A stretch of 36,266 bases of DNA from Branchiostoma floridae. Taxonomy: Eukaryota; Chordata; Leptocardii; Amphioxiformes; Branchiostomatidae. The position numbers and the translations under genes were made by a program. Below the pieces are notes generated by a model. It saw nothing but the letters and a program-made list of their open reading frames with translations. It was not told where the DNA came from and made no database searches. Of the stretch, positions 1-10,900 are shown piece by piece (positions within the stretch are counted from its first letter, which is position 1; each line of letters begins with the position of its first letter). Location of the stretch: positions 1,515,544 through 1,551,809 of the forward strand of contig NC_049984.1 of the NCBI RefSeq assembly GCF_000003815.2, in the 5' to 3' direction.

Positions 1-263
1 CCTATGATAAAGCGTGGTGCGGTGAGTTTAGACCACAAATGCTAACTTTAAACGATATCAAGGTGTGATAGGACACCGTTCTAGATTACTTGTTTAGACA
101 TGGAATTGCATGGAAAGTCCCTCACGTTACAAACGTTGCCTCCGCCTATTCTAGTGCTTCAAACCTGCCATGTACATATGCAGCAGCTGCGCGGTAATGG
201 GGATGGATGCAACTATTGATTCCTTCTGTTGGAAAGGAATTTACGATTTTCAGAAGACAATCC

Positions 264-1140
264 TTCCTCTGCAGTCCAGATCTGTACATGTGTAGTGTGG
301 TGTAACGATCTTCAGAAGAAGATCCTTTCCCTGCAGTCCAGATCTGCACATGTGTAGTGTGCTGTAACGATCCTTCCTCTGTAGTCAGATCTGCGCATGT
401 GTAGTGTGTTGTAACGATCCTTCCTCTGCAGTCCAGATCTGTACATGTGTAGTGTGGTGTAACGATCCTTCCTCTGCAGTCCAGATCTGTACATGTGTAG
501 TGTGGTGTAACGATCCTTCCTCTGCAGTCAGATCTGTGCATATGTAGTGTGGTGTAACGATCCTTCCTCTGCAGTCCAGATATGTACATGTGAAGTGTGG
601 TGTAACGGTCCTTCCTCTGTAGTCCAGATCTGTACATGTGTAGTGTGGTGTAACGGTCCTTCCTCTGCAGTCCAGATCTGTACATGTGTAGTGTGGTGTA
701 ACGATCCTTCCTCTGCAGTCCAGATCTGTACATGTGTAGTGTGGTGTAACGGTCCTTCCTCTGCAGTCCAGATCTGTACATGTGTAGTGTGCTGTAACGA
801 TCCTTCCTCTGCAGTCCAGATCTGTACATGTGTAGTGTGGGGTAACGGTCCCTTCTCTGCAGTCCAGATCTGTACATGTGTAGTGTGCTGTAACGATCCT
901 TCCTCTGCAGTCCAGATCTGTACATGTGTAGTGTGGTGTAACGATCCTTCCTCTGTAGTCCAGATCTGTACATGTGTAGTGTGGTGTAACGATCCTTCCT
1001 CTGCAGTCCAGATCTGTACATGTGTAGTGTGGTGTAACGATCCTTCCTCTGCAGTCCAGATCTGTACATGTGTAGTGTGGTGTAACGATCCTTCCTCTGC
1101 AGTCCAGATCTGTACATGTGTAGTGTGGTGTAACGATCTT
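264..1140. repeat. 48-bp minisatellite, about 18 copies
   Basis: A tandem array with a 48-bp unit, recognisable by the core gtgtaacgatccttcctctg followed by cagtccagatctgtacat. Copies differ by a few substitutions (cgatcc/cggtcc, gtggtg/gtgctg); the first few copies are less regular, with small insertions and 1-bp deletions. Because 48 is a multiple of three, long repetitive reading frames stay open on both strands (a 16-residue period). These frames are by-products of the repeat: there is no start context, no splice signal and no similarity to a protein family. The array lies upstream of the channel gene. Confidence 0.97.
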
Positions 1141-2190
1141 CAGTGACGGTTATGCTGATACAGACGCAGTCTGGCAGTCAGACTTGAGTACATAGGGCAG
1201 TAACTGCTACAGTAACTGCATGCTAAGTGCAACCGATATACATGTATCATAGTATGGAATACAGTGCAAAATGTTCATTTTGGACTTTAGGAAACTCAAC
1301 GACAAGAAACAGTGATCTTCAAAAGAAGTGAATACCTTATGAATCATCTTTGATTAGGCGCTTTAGAAAGAAGAATAAGTCGGTTTTAAATGATGCAGTT
1401 TAAAGCTTCAAACCTGTAGGTGACCATTTGGTGTGTGATTTTAGTCCTTGTGTGTTCTTGTTGGGTAGTCAAAGAACTGAATGCAGCATATGGATGAACC
1501 AATTCAAATTCATAACACGCACGCTGCGGTAGATACGACATGAAGTGCTTTGCCTTTACGAAATGCTACATTAAGTGACAAAGTGACAATTTCATTGAAC
1601 ACAGTATAATGAGGGGAAATCGAAATGTTTCATGTATCTATCTTACAGAGAAATGTGACAATCCTTCTGGCATTGTGACCCTTCGCCGTAATACCTTCCA
1701 CTGCGCATGTTTAGGCTCAAGACATTCAGTCACCAACAGCAGGTGCGATATCAGCCTGGCCTGTCAAGTTTACGTCCCAGCTGGAAAATTTATGTTGTTA
1801 TTTTCGTGTCGGCCTCGCAGACGTAGTTCTGGGACAAAGACGGAAAGACTCAGTCTCAGTGTCACATTATCACAAAGCCCACATTCCCGCTGAGAAAGAC
1901 ACGTATTCGTGACACTACATTTAACACATTCACCTTCCGTAGATCACACCAACAACGGTGTACTGTAGTATCCTGTGGGATCACTGTTCTTCCATTCTCC
2001 AAGATTTCCTGTCCTATATCTTACTTATTGCAGCTTTCTTTCACTATGCCTTGGGGGTAACAAGGACGCCTTAATAAAGGTTTAAATCAGTGTAGTTCTT
2101 CTTCGTGTTTGGAATAAGTCCAGAAGTATACATCTCTGTCACGTCTTAGAATCGGGTAGTTATTCAAAATTTTTACATATCAGTGCTGTA
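1141..2190. other. Non-coding stretch, nothing recognised
   Basis: Single-copy A/T-rich sequence between the minisatellite and the foldback element. The longest reading frame (1609-1893, + strand) has no recognisable domain, signal or splice context and was not accepted as a gene. No RNA gene or regulatory site was identified. Confidence 0.6.
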
Positions 2191-2191
2191 T

Positions 2192-2432
2192 TACCCTAGA
2201 GGCCAGCCGGGATCGGGCAGCTAGTACAGCTTATTCGGTGGTCCAAGACAGTCAGGCCCGCCGACCTCCTATTAGCGCCCCGGGGAGTTTAAGCCCGATG
2301 AGTTCCACCTGTATCAATAACTCCTTCGGGTTTGAACTCCCCCGGAGCGCTAATGTGAGATCGGCGGGCTGACTGCCTTGGCTCCCCGGACAAAACTCGC
2401 TAGCTACCCGATCCTGTCTGGCACCCAGGGTA
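2192..2432. mobile_element. Foldback/MITE-like element with long inverted arms
   Basis: The left end (taccctagaggccagccggg, 2192-2211) is matched in inverted orientation by the right end (2413-2432, ending cacccaggg-ta). The arms continue inward: gggcagctag pairs with ctagctaccc, and gtcaggcccgccga with tcggcgggctgac. The whole element could fold into one long hairpin with a loop near 2300-2330. Flanks give two candidate target duplications: TA directly at the ends, or a 9-bp near-repeat agtgctgta (2182-2190) and agtgcttta (2432-2440), 8 of 9 identical. No transposase is encoded, so it would be non-autonomous. The superfamily cannot be fixed from the sequence. Confidence 0.8.
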
Positions 2433-2459
2433 GTGCTTTATGAAACCTCGTATACGTAT

Positions 2460-2720
2460 GTTTCATAGCAACTTCTTCCATAAGATAAAGTTGACTTCCC
2501 ATCTTCTAGTTGCCGTGTAAAGCTATAGGCTGCAGCAAACCCCTGATCAGGGAAACTAAGTTATCGTTTTCTAGTTTTCTAATATCTTTCATAGAAACAT
2601 CCTCCAGGTTAAAGATAAGTCCTTCATAAGATAAGATAAAGCTGAGTTCTCATCTGCTAGTTGCAATATAGAGCTATCGGCTGCAGCAAACCCCTGATCA
2701 GGGAAACCCGGATAATCGTT
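2460..2720 (+). repeat. Diverged direct duplication (~110 bp unit)
   Basis: The segment 2460-2570 recurs at about 2588-2720. Both contain tttcatag, then ataagataaag, tctagttg/tgctagttg, agctatcggctgcagc (with variation) and aaacccctgatcagggaaac. The copies differ by substitutions and short indels. There is no coding potential. Confidence 0.8.
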
Positions 2721-4500
2721 AAACCGAGGATGTACAGACCCACCTGCTTGCGTGAAGTGATTTATACACGTTTGTATCGATCTGTACAGCGTACAGAGTC
2801 ATCCCTTGGCATCGCGCTTAGGCACTAGCAGGAATGATACATGTTGAAGACGTCGAAGTGGAGAAGAAAGAAAATTGGAAACGATGTTACAGCTACAGCC
2901 CAGTAAACTACCTAAAGACGTGGAAAGTAAAACTCTGCGTATGAGTCACAATTATCAAGTTGGAAAGCGACATGAGATGAGTACTACAGTAGCGATGTGC
3001 CGAAGTTGTAGCAAACGAAAGAGGCAAAGGTGACATAGTAACAACTTTCTGAACTCTTCTGAACCCTGTGCTTTTATGGTGATTGCAGCTCCATCAGACT
3101 CGTTTGTCGCAACTTTTCTGATTATTGTGTCATTTTTAGTGCCCATTTGTCGCGAGTAACGAGTAAACGCCGCTATCTCCCCACATTTGAGTTAAGCCCA
3201 AACATTGTTAGTGCGGCAATTACATTTCAACAACTTGATCTTCTGTATTTATTCTGGTTCACGGCGTGATCTTCTGTATCTCTGCTGTCTCCCGGAAACG
3301 GAAATCAAATGTTCCTGTCAGACAATGTCATGTTCATCAATGAACAAGCTCTTCTATCAACCATTACACGTCAATCTGTACGCCTGCTTTCCCAGTACAG
3401 GGCGGGGTTAGTCCATTACAAACGGGTGGCTTTGGTCATGGTTAGATAAAATTGGCAAATGTCTCCGTCATGTCCGCCAGACAATGTCATGTTCATCAGC
3501 GGAGAAGCGCCTCCATCACTCAAGGAAACGCTTCCTACCGCGCGGCGGGAGGGTCAAATATCGCGTCGTTAAAGGAATCTGGCAAATATTCCTGCCATTT
3601 CTGCCCGATTTTGACGGTAGAGTGACGCCCACCGGGCCTAATCTTGTCTTAAGTGTGTCCTCTGCGATTCCTTCCTGTCCCAAACCAACCGTACCGATAC
3701 AACCACAAGTGTCAGTGGGCTTTAAAAGACCAAGCGACAAAAACTGGACGAGTTACTGGTGAAAATACGTGGTTCTGTGTTGTCTGGAAGACGGAAAGAG
3801 AACGCTGCAACGAAGGAATTCACAGGTGTCGGCTCTGCAGGTGACTATCGAGTAATTAATCACAATGACTTGATCACAATATATACGATCCAGCAATTAA
3901 TCTAACTAATTAGATCACCCAATTACGGCGGCTTCAACCATGAAAATGTTTGCCCAGTTCATCCGTTTCAATGTCCAAATTGCCACTTTGAATGTCAGAG
4001 GACTATTATTATCATTTTTGCCAGACAGTACCACGTTCATCACCTGGAAATGTCTTCTGCCATTCACTGAACATGGCAACCCGTAGGCATGCTATCTACT
4101 ATATAGATCTTATATCAAATATTTACCCGCAGCTGGGTGTAGCGATGGTTAGAAAACTTTGAAAACTGCCAAGAAGAGAGAGACATCATTTTCAGAATCA
4201 TTTTAATCCAAATGAATGTAACATCGCTGATACACTGATACATTCACGCACTACGTGAAATGCACAGCTGTTCAAAACAGCTGCCATAATTTCGCCAAGT
4301 TTTTAAAATCACAAAAACCCTTAGCAAGACAGTTGTATTCAAACGACACGGGTTCCCTGCAGTGGACTATACACTGTTGCTCTATGTCCTCTGTTAATGC
4401 ACACTCTTGTTTCTCCCGCCAGGGATACGTTTGCGAAATGAAGGCATTGCCTTACACTACAATAGAGTAGTACCTATTTATTGAAACCGACACCGCCAAT
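2721..4500. other. Non-coding stretch with weak dispersed duplications
   Basis: No exon was recognised. A short motif, cagacaatgtcatgttcatca, occurs near 3319 and 3479, and a diverged relative (gccagacagtaccacgttca) near 4020. This suggests old local duplication. Small reading frames (for example 3484-3762) have no domain or splice support. Confidence 0.5.
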
Positions 4501-4540
4501 ATGTCATGATTACAACGGCAAGTCGATGATCAGACCGCAG

Positions 4541-4665
4541 AGGGACCATCTCATCATTAGCAAACGTTCCGCGTGCCAACAGTATTCCCAGTGAGCACGC
4601 ACGGGGACCATCTCATCATTATGAAACATTCCGCGCGCCGGCAGTATCCCCAGTGAACAGACCCG
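4541..4665 (+). repeat. Two-copy tandem duplication (~61 bp)
   Basis: The unit starting gggaccatctcatcatta occurs at 4543 and again at 4604. Both copies continue with aaac(g/a)ttccgcg(t/c)gcc and cagtatyccccagtga-type sequence. The 61-bp spacing and small divergence indicate a simple tandem duplication in non-coding DNA. Confidence 0.85.
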
Positions 4666-5960
4666 CCGCCAAACCACTTAGCTGGGATGAAGGTGAAGGA
4701 TTTAGGGAAGGCCCGCGGCTTCCAACAAAAGCTTTTCTTTCTACTTTAATGGCCGTTATGCTTTCTTCTAAGTAATAGTTTTTAATGATTCCACACATTG
4801 CAAAGTTTCGGAAAAGCAATTTCCCAGTTGTAAGACACGTCACAAGCTGCAACATACACGTCTGCACATCATATGATCATGTAGTATAGAAAATGTAGTA
4901 TATCACAGTGTGGTATGTTTGTGCAATTGTCTTTGTCAGCATTCTCTGCAATTAGAATAACTCCTGTGCCACGTAAACGTGTCTCTGAAATCCTGCCAAG
5001 TCGAGTCAATAACAATCATTCCACAATGGGTAAGACTGAAAAATCCATTCTTCGATCCAAATCTGAGGTTACCTCAGTTCCTTTCTTATATTCCTTTGAA
5101 AAGAGCAAAGTTATGACAAAAAGGTCTATTCTTAACCAACAAGATCACGCCGGTAGACAGGTTGCCATGATATAAAGCAACAAGCAGAAATTGAGTGCGA
5201 CACTTTGCTCTATAACAGATACTTCTTGTCAAGTTGTTCCTTTGAAGAAAACATTTATGATAAGACATCCATGAGGTGTAATCTTAACCGGTAAGATCAC
5301 GCCGGTAGACGAGGTAATATTGACACTTGCCCTACTTCTTGTCAAGTAAGCTGCTACTTAACACCAACAAGCACAACGAAACCCCAGATAGCAGAGGAGA
5401 AGATGAAAGACCCCACACCACCCCCCACCCCCGTCCAGGTGTGACCGCGAATCTAGCTTATCTAAGACATGTCTAAGTTCATGTATCGATCCTTAAGTAC
5501 GGCCCAAGGCTCTCCGTTATTGTGTGGAAGTTGTGCAGATTTGTCACCCCGATGACACACCAGCTCATCCGCAGACGTTGGCAGAATCAGAGCGCGGCGT
5601 GACTGATTCACTTCCCTGGAAGCAATCCATCAATATCCATCACACAACACGAGACTGCGGGAGTCCCGCATCGTTTCTCAGTGGATACCTGGAGATATGA
5701 ACGTCCTAAAGATTCAACAAGTAAAACTGCCGAGACAGTGTAGACAGTCATATGATACAGGTTTCTTTTTTAGACATTAACGTTACTAAATAGTAAACGC
5801 TAGTGAAAACTTTTCGAAGTAAATGTTGCTTCGAGGTATACAGCTGACGCAGTTAAGATCAGTATAACAAGGTGTATGTATAACAAGGCATTCCACAAGT
5901 GACTGTACCGTAGACTCTTACATCCATATACCTGCCTCAGTTCTTATAGGACCATTACTG
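4666..5960. other. Non-coding stretch with a diverged local duplication
   Basis: No exon was recognised. A motif, agatcacgccggtagac, occurs near 5142 and near 5295, each preceded by cttaacc and followed after about 60 or more bases by cttgtcaag. This points to another local duplication of about 150 bp. A C-rich tract is present near 5411-5435. Confidence 0.5.
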
Positions 5961-6060
5961 NNNNNNNNNNNNNNNNNNNNNNNNNNNNNNNNNNNNNNNN
6001 NNNNNNNNNNNNNNNNNNNNNNNNNNNNNNNNNNNNNNNNNNNNNNNNNNNNNNNNNNNN
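5961..6060. other. Assembly gap (100 N)
   Basis: A run of exactly 100 N, the conventional placeholder for a gap of unknown size. It lies upstream of the first recognised channel exon, so a missing 5' exon could be hidden here. Confidence 0.99.
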
Positions 6061-6562
6061 CATAAGGTTCAAACCTCCTCATAATGTAAAGCTCGCACAC
6101 TCCTCCTCCGATCGAATCGCGCCTAATGTGAGGAGGGTATAACCATCACGTCCGACAATTGGGTTAATTTGGATGTGATTAACACATGATTATCCATGGC
6201 TACACTGTAGCACACACACACCGCACACCTACAACCAGCTCAGTTGCGGCATCATTATCAGTTGTATGCCATAGCTAGTGTATATGGGTCATGAGATATG
6301 CCATGTGGCCCGTGGGCCGTCACCTTTGACCATAAGGTATCCATGGACCATTGCTTGCATCCCACAAGATTTAAAATGCGGCCAAAGGACCACCGCTAGT
6401 GGCCCATGAATATACCTTGTAGCCCAGGGTCGACCCTTATGTGCCTTTACTCGGAACATCCGCACCTTCAGGTGGAGATCTTAACGGCTTGAGTAATGTA
6501 CTGGTGACCCGGTTTCTGCCTGGCCGATCTTGCAGCCTCATGGCAGAATCATTACAAAAATT

Positions 6563-6673
6563 NNNNNNNNNNNNNNNNNNNNNNNNNNNNNNNNNNNNNN
6601 NNNNNNNNNNNNNNNNNNNNNNNNNNNNNNNNNNNNNNNNNNNNNNNNNNNNNNNNNNNNNNNNNNNNNNNNN
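6563..6673. other. Assembly gap (111 N)
   Basis: A second run of N. Its odd length suggests an estimated rather than a default gap. It could also hide part of the channel gene's 5' end. Confidence 0.99.
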
Positions 6674-6849
6674 CTCTGATATACACAAAATATAAACGAT
6701 AGAAATGTCCTGTGGTGCTTTTTGTTGGTATTATCGAGACTGCAAAAAGGCGCCTGGCGCCAGGACAGCAGGTCTTTGTCTTTATGGCGTTTCAGTTCTT
6801 ACTTCACTACAAGAGACTGATTTTCACTGGTCAGATGTTCACTTAGATT

Positions 6850-7027
6850 GATTATTGTTGCAAATGATCAGTGGTACTGAAAGCTATAGCAGTATAATTG
6901 TAGTATGGCCCTGCTATTGCCCACTCATATGCATGGTGTGTGGTGTGTTTATTGTTGCAAATGATCAGAGGCAATGAAAGCTATATCAGTATAATGATAG
7001 CGTGTCCTGGCTATTGTCCACTCATGA
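6850..7027 (+). repeat. Two-copy tandem duplication (~97 bp)
   Basis: tattgttgcaaatgatcag occurs at 6853 and 6950. Both copies continue with tgaaagctata and cagtataat, then a ctattg-ccactcat block. It is a simple tandem duplication in non-coding DNA. Confidence 0.85.
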
Positions 7028-7535
7028 TGAACGTCACAGCACGTTATCAGTAACGGCAGTTACCGGGTCGGCTCAGATGGACCCAATAAACGTTAATGTC
7101 GTGATAAAACGGTGACATGGATGATAGACTGAGACCATTGCCAGGAAACGTGATGTGGCACGGTGGCTATGAGTTATACGTATATCTCATCCACAGGTAG
7201 TGACATACTGGCCACACGGCTGAAATAAACATTGGGGAGAGCCATAACTAGCAGTATTGTGGAGATTGCATCTGATCTACTGTACTTAAAGTATGACTAT
7301 TGGATTAGGCTGGGTTAATAGAGTTCACCACCAGAGTCGACATGTCTAACCCGCACACACTAAGAAAGGCGATTTAACCCCACCGGGAGACACAGTAACT
7401 CTGTGGAACAACGCCAGGACACAAACATGTAGCTCGTCAAGAAAGTTGCACGTAACCTTGCCCGTGTCTCTAACAAGTCATCAGCAGTTTCAAGAGACTG
7501 TTGTCTGGCCAACTCTGTGGGCCATATGCCGTTAT

Positions 7536-7775
7536 GTGTGGCGTAACGTTAGACACAGAGTGTTCGACTCAAATGGTTCCGGGTTCGAATTCTGCCATGT
7601 CACCAACCGTGTGCCCTTGCGAACAACCTTCTTCACTTCACTCAGGTTAAAATGAGTGCCTAGCTCCGGCTGGCAAAGTCTCTAGTATAGGATATTAAAT
7701 GGAGGTCCCGTGTATGAGGAGACCCACACCCCAAGCACGTTAAAGAACTCACCACACTCACCGAAAAGTTCCCTT
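7536..7775 (+). mobile_element. tRNA-derived SINE-like element
   Basis: The 5' part resembles a degenerate tRNA: an A-box-like gtggcgtaacgttaga near 7538 and a good B-box, ggttcgaattc, near 7582. It continues with a body containing ttcactcaggttaaaatgag, a cctagctccggctggc block, ggaggtcccgtgtatgagg and caagcacgttaaagaac. This looks like common deuterostome/amphioxus SINEs as I remember them. It is not a functional tRNA, because the acceptor stem and anticodon arm are not intact. It lies about 100 bp upstream of the first recognised channel exon. Confidence 0.6.
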
Positions 7776-7873
7776 CATCTTATTTTATTAGTGCTTTGGT
7801 ATCAATGAGTGTTCCACAGCATCTATATGAATTCATGGAACACTACTCTAACATATCTGTTGTTTTCTGACAG

Positions 7874-7947
7874 GACTTCTCGTTAAGTTTGATCATGGGC
7901 TGTGAGTGGAGAGACTTCCGTCTGGCGAACATGTCAAGCGACAGTTG
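7874..7947 (+). CDS. Channel exon: first beta strands, WxDxRL motif
   Basis: The acceptor is ttttctgacag and the donor is tg|gtaagc. The 24 codons read [20 protein letters not shown] and then SSDS. They contain the W-x-D-x-R-L signature found near the start of every Cys-loop receptor ligand-binding domain, and a potential N-glycosylation site (NMS). It ends in phase 2, and the next exon supplies the final g of a Trp codon. It is the first exon I can support. Its phase-0 start implies at least one more upstream coding exon. Confidence 0.82.
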
Positions 7948-10900
7948 GTAAGCTCAAGTCGTACTTATTTGTACTTCTGATCCAACACCGCTCAACTAAC
8001 TCTTCGCCGCTGGTTCATTCTCTTCACGCGAATTCCCGAAAATTTGACATCACCAAATTTCGTCACGTGAAGTGTCATTGAAACCATACGAATTATTTCA
8101 TTATGAGGTAGTTTCCATCTTGTTGGGGATCGGCATGTATATTCATATCATGTTGAAAAGTGTACAGTGAAGACCAAAGGGCAAACGTTTAGTCACCTTT
8201 CAGCTGATTCTCTTCACACAGTTTCCTGTAAATTTGATGTCACAAAATTTCCGGGAAATCACATGATTGGTCATTGAAACCATAAGAAACATTTTCCTTT
8301 TGGGGAATCCGAATTTATATTTGTATCATATTGAAAAGTGAACAATGAAGACCAAAAGCAAAAGTTTAGTCACCATAACATCAACTTTTCCTCTCCTATT
8401 TGGTCTGCTAGAAAAAAGCCTTCTGATGCTAAACTGTAGACTTCACTCCCCGCTACATGGATAATCCTTTTAAGATAAGGGCTTGGTTAGATTGCATTTA
8501 CGCACCGCAGGATATTTTGTGATCTATGAAATGCAATTGTTTAAATGTATAACTACATTGTAGCTAAATGTCAATGTGAAATATGTATATCATAAACAAT
8601 CTCGCCATTTAGCCAAAGGCGGCAAGATTTTATCTTTTTAATAACCAATATCATATTACACCACCGAAAATTACGTGCCAGATGGCACGATGTCAACGAT
8701 TATGGAACTCTGATAAAGTTTTGATGAGAAGCTTTCAACTTTATAACGTGATTATCATAGATACCAGCATCTAATATACCCGATTCTTGTGTGACGTAAT
8801 GACCGATTTATCCCGCTTTTAATACCATTGCCTCGTTATAGACATTTAGCCTTTGGGCAAGAGTATGTAATAAAACTCCCATTACTGTGGTAAGTACGTT
8901 AACCGTTTGAAAACTCGCCTTACCGAACTGAAATCATGTTTCACTTTACGGATAATGCAAAGCTTCATTAATTTCGGGGCAGCAGGAACATACTAATTAT
9001 ATTTCAGCGTTTTATGCTGTTATTACTAATTACATTGAGACCGTAATGGAGTTGGTTTAACGCGATCTAATATGTTAATCTAACATCAACTGCAGCAAAT
9101 ACTAAACTTTTGAAGGTTTGTGCAGACTCCAAGAAAAGCCACACATGTCGCTTTGAACGCGTGGCCATTGGCCCATCTTTGACCCATCAAAGAGTCTCAC
9201 ATCAGCAGTTTTGGCACGAGACCACTGTTAACTCCTTTGATTCGTGACTGGAGTCACGTGTCCATAAGGTCATGTGACTGCAGTAATAGGTCATTATCCT
9301 GAAGAGGGTGAAGGATTCGGTAAATCGTACATCTAGTGTTTATCAACCTCTGCCACGTTACTTACCTCAACAGATAATATCTTTCTCTGATAATGAGATG
9401 TTCTGTTCCATCCGCAGGTCTCCTCCCCCGGAAATGCACATCTGGAAGCCGAGTATCGAGGTGGTGATGAAGGAGGAGTCGGGAGAGTCCCACCCTGTCG
9501 TCAGCGTGTCGCCCGAGGGGAACGTGCTGCAGATGAGATGGTGAGTACCCACCCTGTCGCCAGCGTGTCGCCCGAGGGGAACGTGCTGCAGATGAGATGG
9601 TGAGTACCCACCCTGTCGTCAGCGTGTCGCCCGAGGGGAACGTGCTGCAGATGAGATGGTGAGTACCCACCCTGTCGTCAGCGTGTCACCCGAGGGGAAC
9701 GTGCTGCAGATGAGATGGTGAGTACCCACCCTGTCGTCAGCGTGTCGCATGAGGGGAACGTGCTGCAGATGAGATGGTGAGCCCAGAAAGACAAACATAA
9801 TATAGATAAGCCTCATTAAAAAGCTAATATTCTTATAGTTTGCACCAAAAGGGGAAAAAGCATGAAAGCCTGAATGGGTTCTTACGATTACAACAGCCCG
9901 TTCAGCAGATAACCTTTCATCTAGACAAGAGGTTTCTAACATGGCAAAGCTTATTCATAGTTTTTTAAAACTTTTTCGAACAAAATAAAGTAGTTTCTTC
10001 CCGAGAGACAATCTTCTGGTTTGTTGGATGAAGGGGAGACTTAGTGAAGAGACACATGCTTCGTCGAGTTTATCTATTAAGACTCCAGTCTTGAGGGAAT
10101 GGAGTCAATTTGTGAGCCAAAATGGTTTGCATGCTGCCTTTTCACATTTCCCGGGTAATAATAGACAGAACGACCTCAGAGGGAGCGGTAGGTAGCGGCG
10201 TGAGTTAGATGTGGTATTACCAAACCAGGCTGTCAGTACCGGGTCCGGAAAGGAAGAAAGGAAACTGTCCGAGTCTCCATTAGCGCTCCATATTTCATCC
10301 TGACCTGCTGAACCTGCGTCCATCCGGGACTCTTCAGCTCATCCATGTTCCGTTCTTCATCCACGGGATGTAATGGCCTCCGCGTTTGTTCTTTAAAACC
10401 CCGTGATGTTCCGTGCAGACTACTGAGGGGCGGGGATGTTCAGCTCTCCGTCTCGCTGAAATGTTGAAAAGAATTCCTTACGGTAATGATTTCGAGGAAT
10501 AGGTAGAAGAGAACATTGAACCTTGTAAAAAGTTTCCAGATCTCCAGACCTGCTCCGATGAGTGAGAGTGATCTCTTCTAAATGTTTCCCCTATCGGCGG
10601 CTCTTCTCAGTTACAAATAACAGTCTAAAACATTTTTGTTTGTCCTAATTTGTCATTAGAAATATTGTGCCCAAAGGGTGATTGAAAGTACGTTGACTCG
10701 GGAAACACACATTCTACAAACTCAAAGGTGCAAGGTCTCGTGATTTTGCGGTAACAATTTGTAGAGCCAATGATGCTGACAAGGACTCATGAGACTAGCA
10801 TATATACACATACATATATCAGTTGGATCTCCGAAACTTTACTTCGCAAAAGACATTCTTATTGTACATACGTAACGAGGCACGCAAGACCTATTACTAA

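Noticed and set aside
264-1140. CRISPR-like array
   Set aside because: Units are contiguous without unique spacers and the sequence is eukaryotic; an ordinary minisatellite.
146-1146. Long repetitive reading frames on both strands over the 48-bp array
   Set aside because: They are by-products of a repeat whose length is a multiple of three; no start context, domain or splice signal.
7536-7610. Functional tRNA gene
   Set aside because: Only the promoter boxes are recognisable; stems do not form a complete cloverleaf and the sequence continues into a SINE body.
9362-9942. Minus-strand repetitive frames
   Set aside because: Antisense shadows of the 59-bp donor array; no supporting features.
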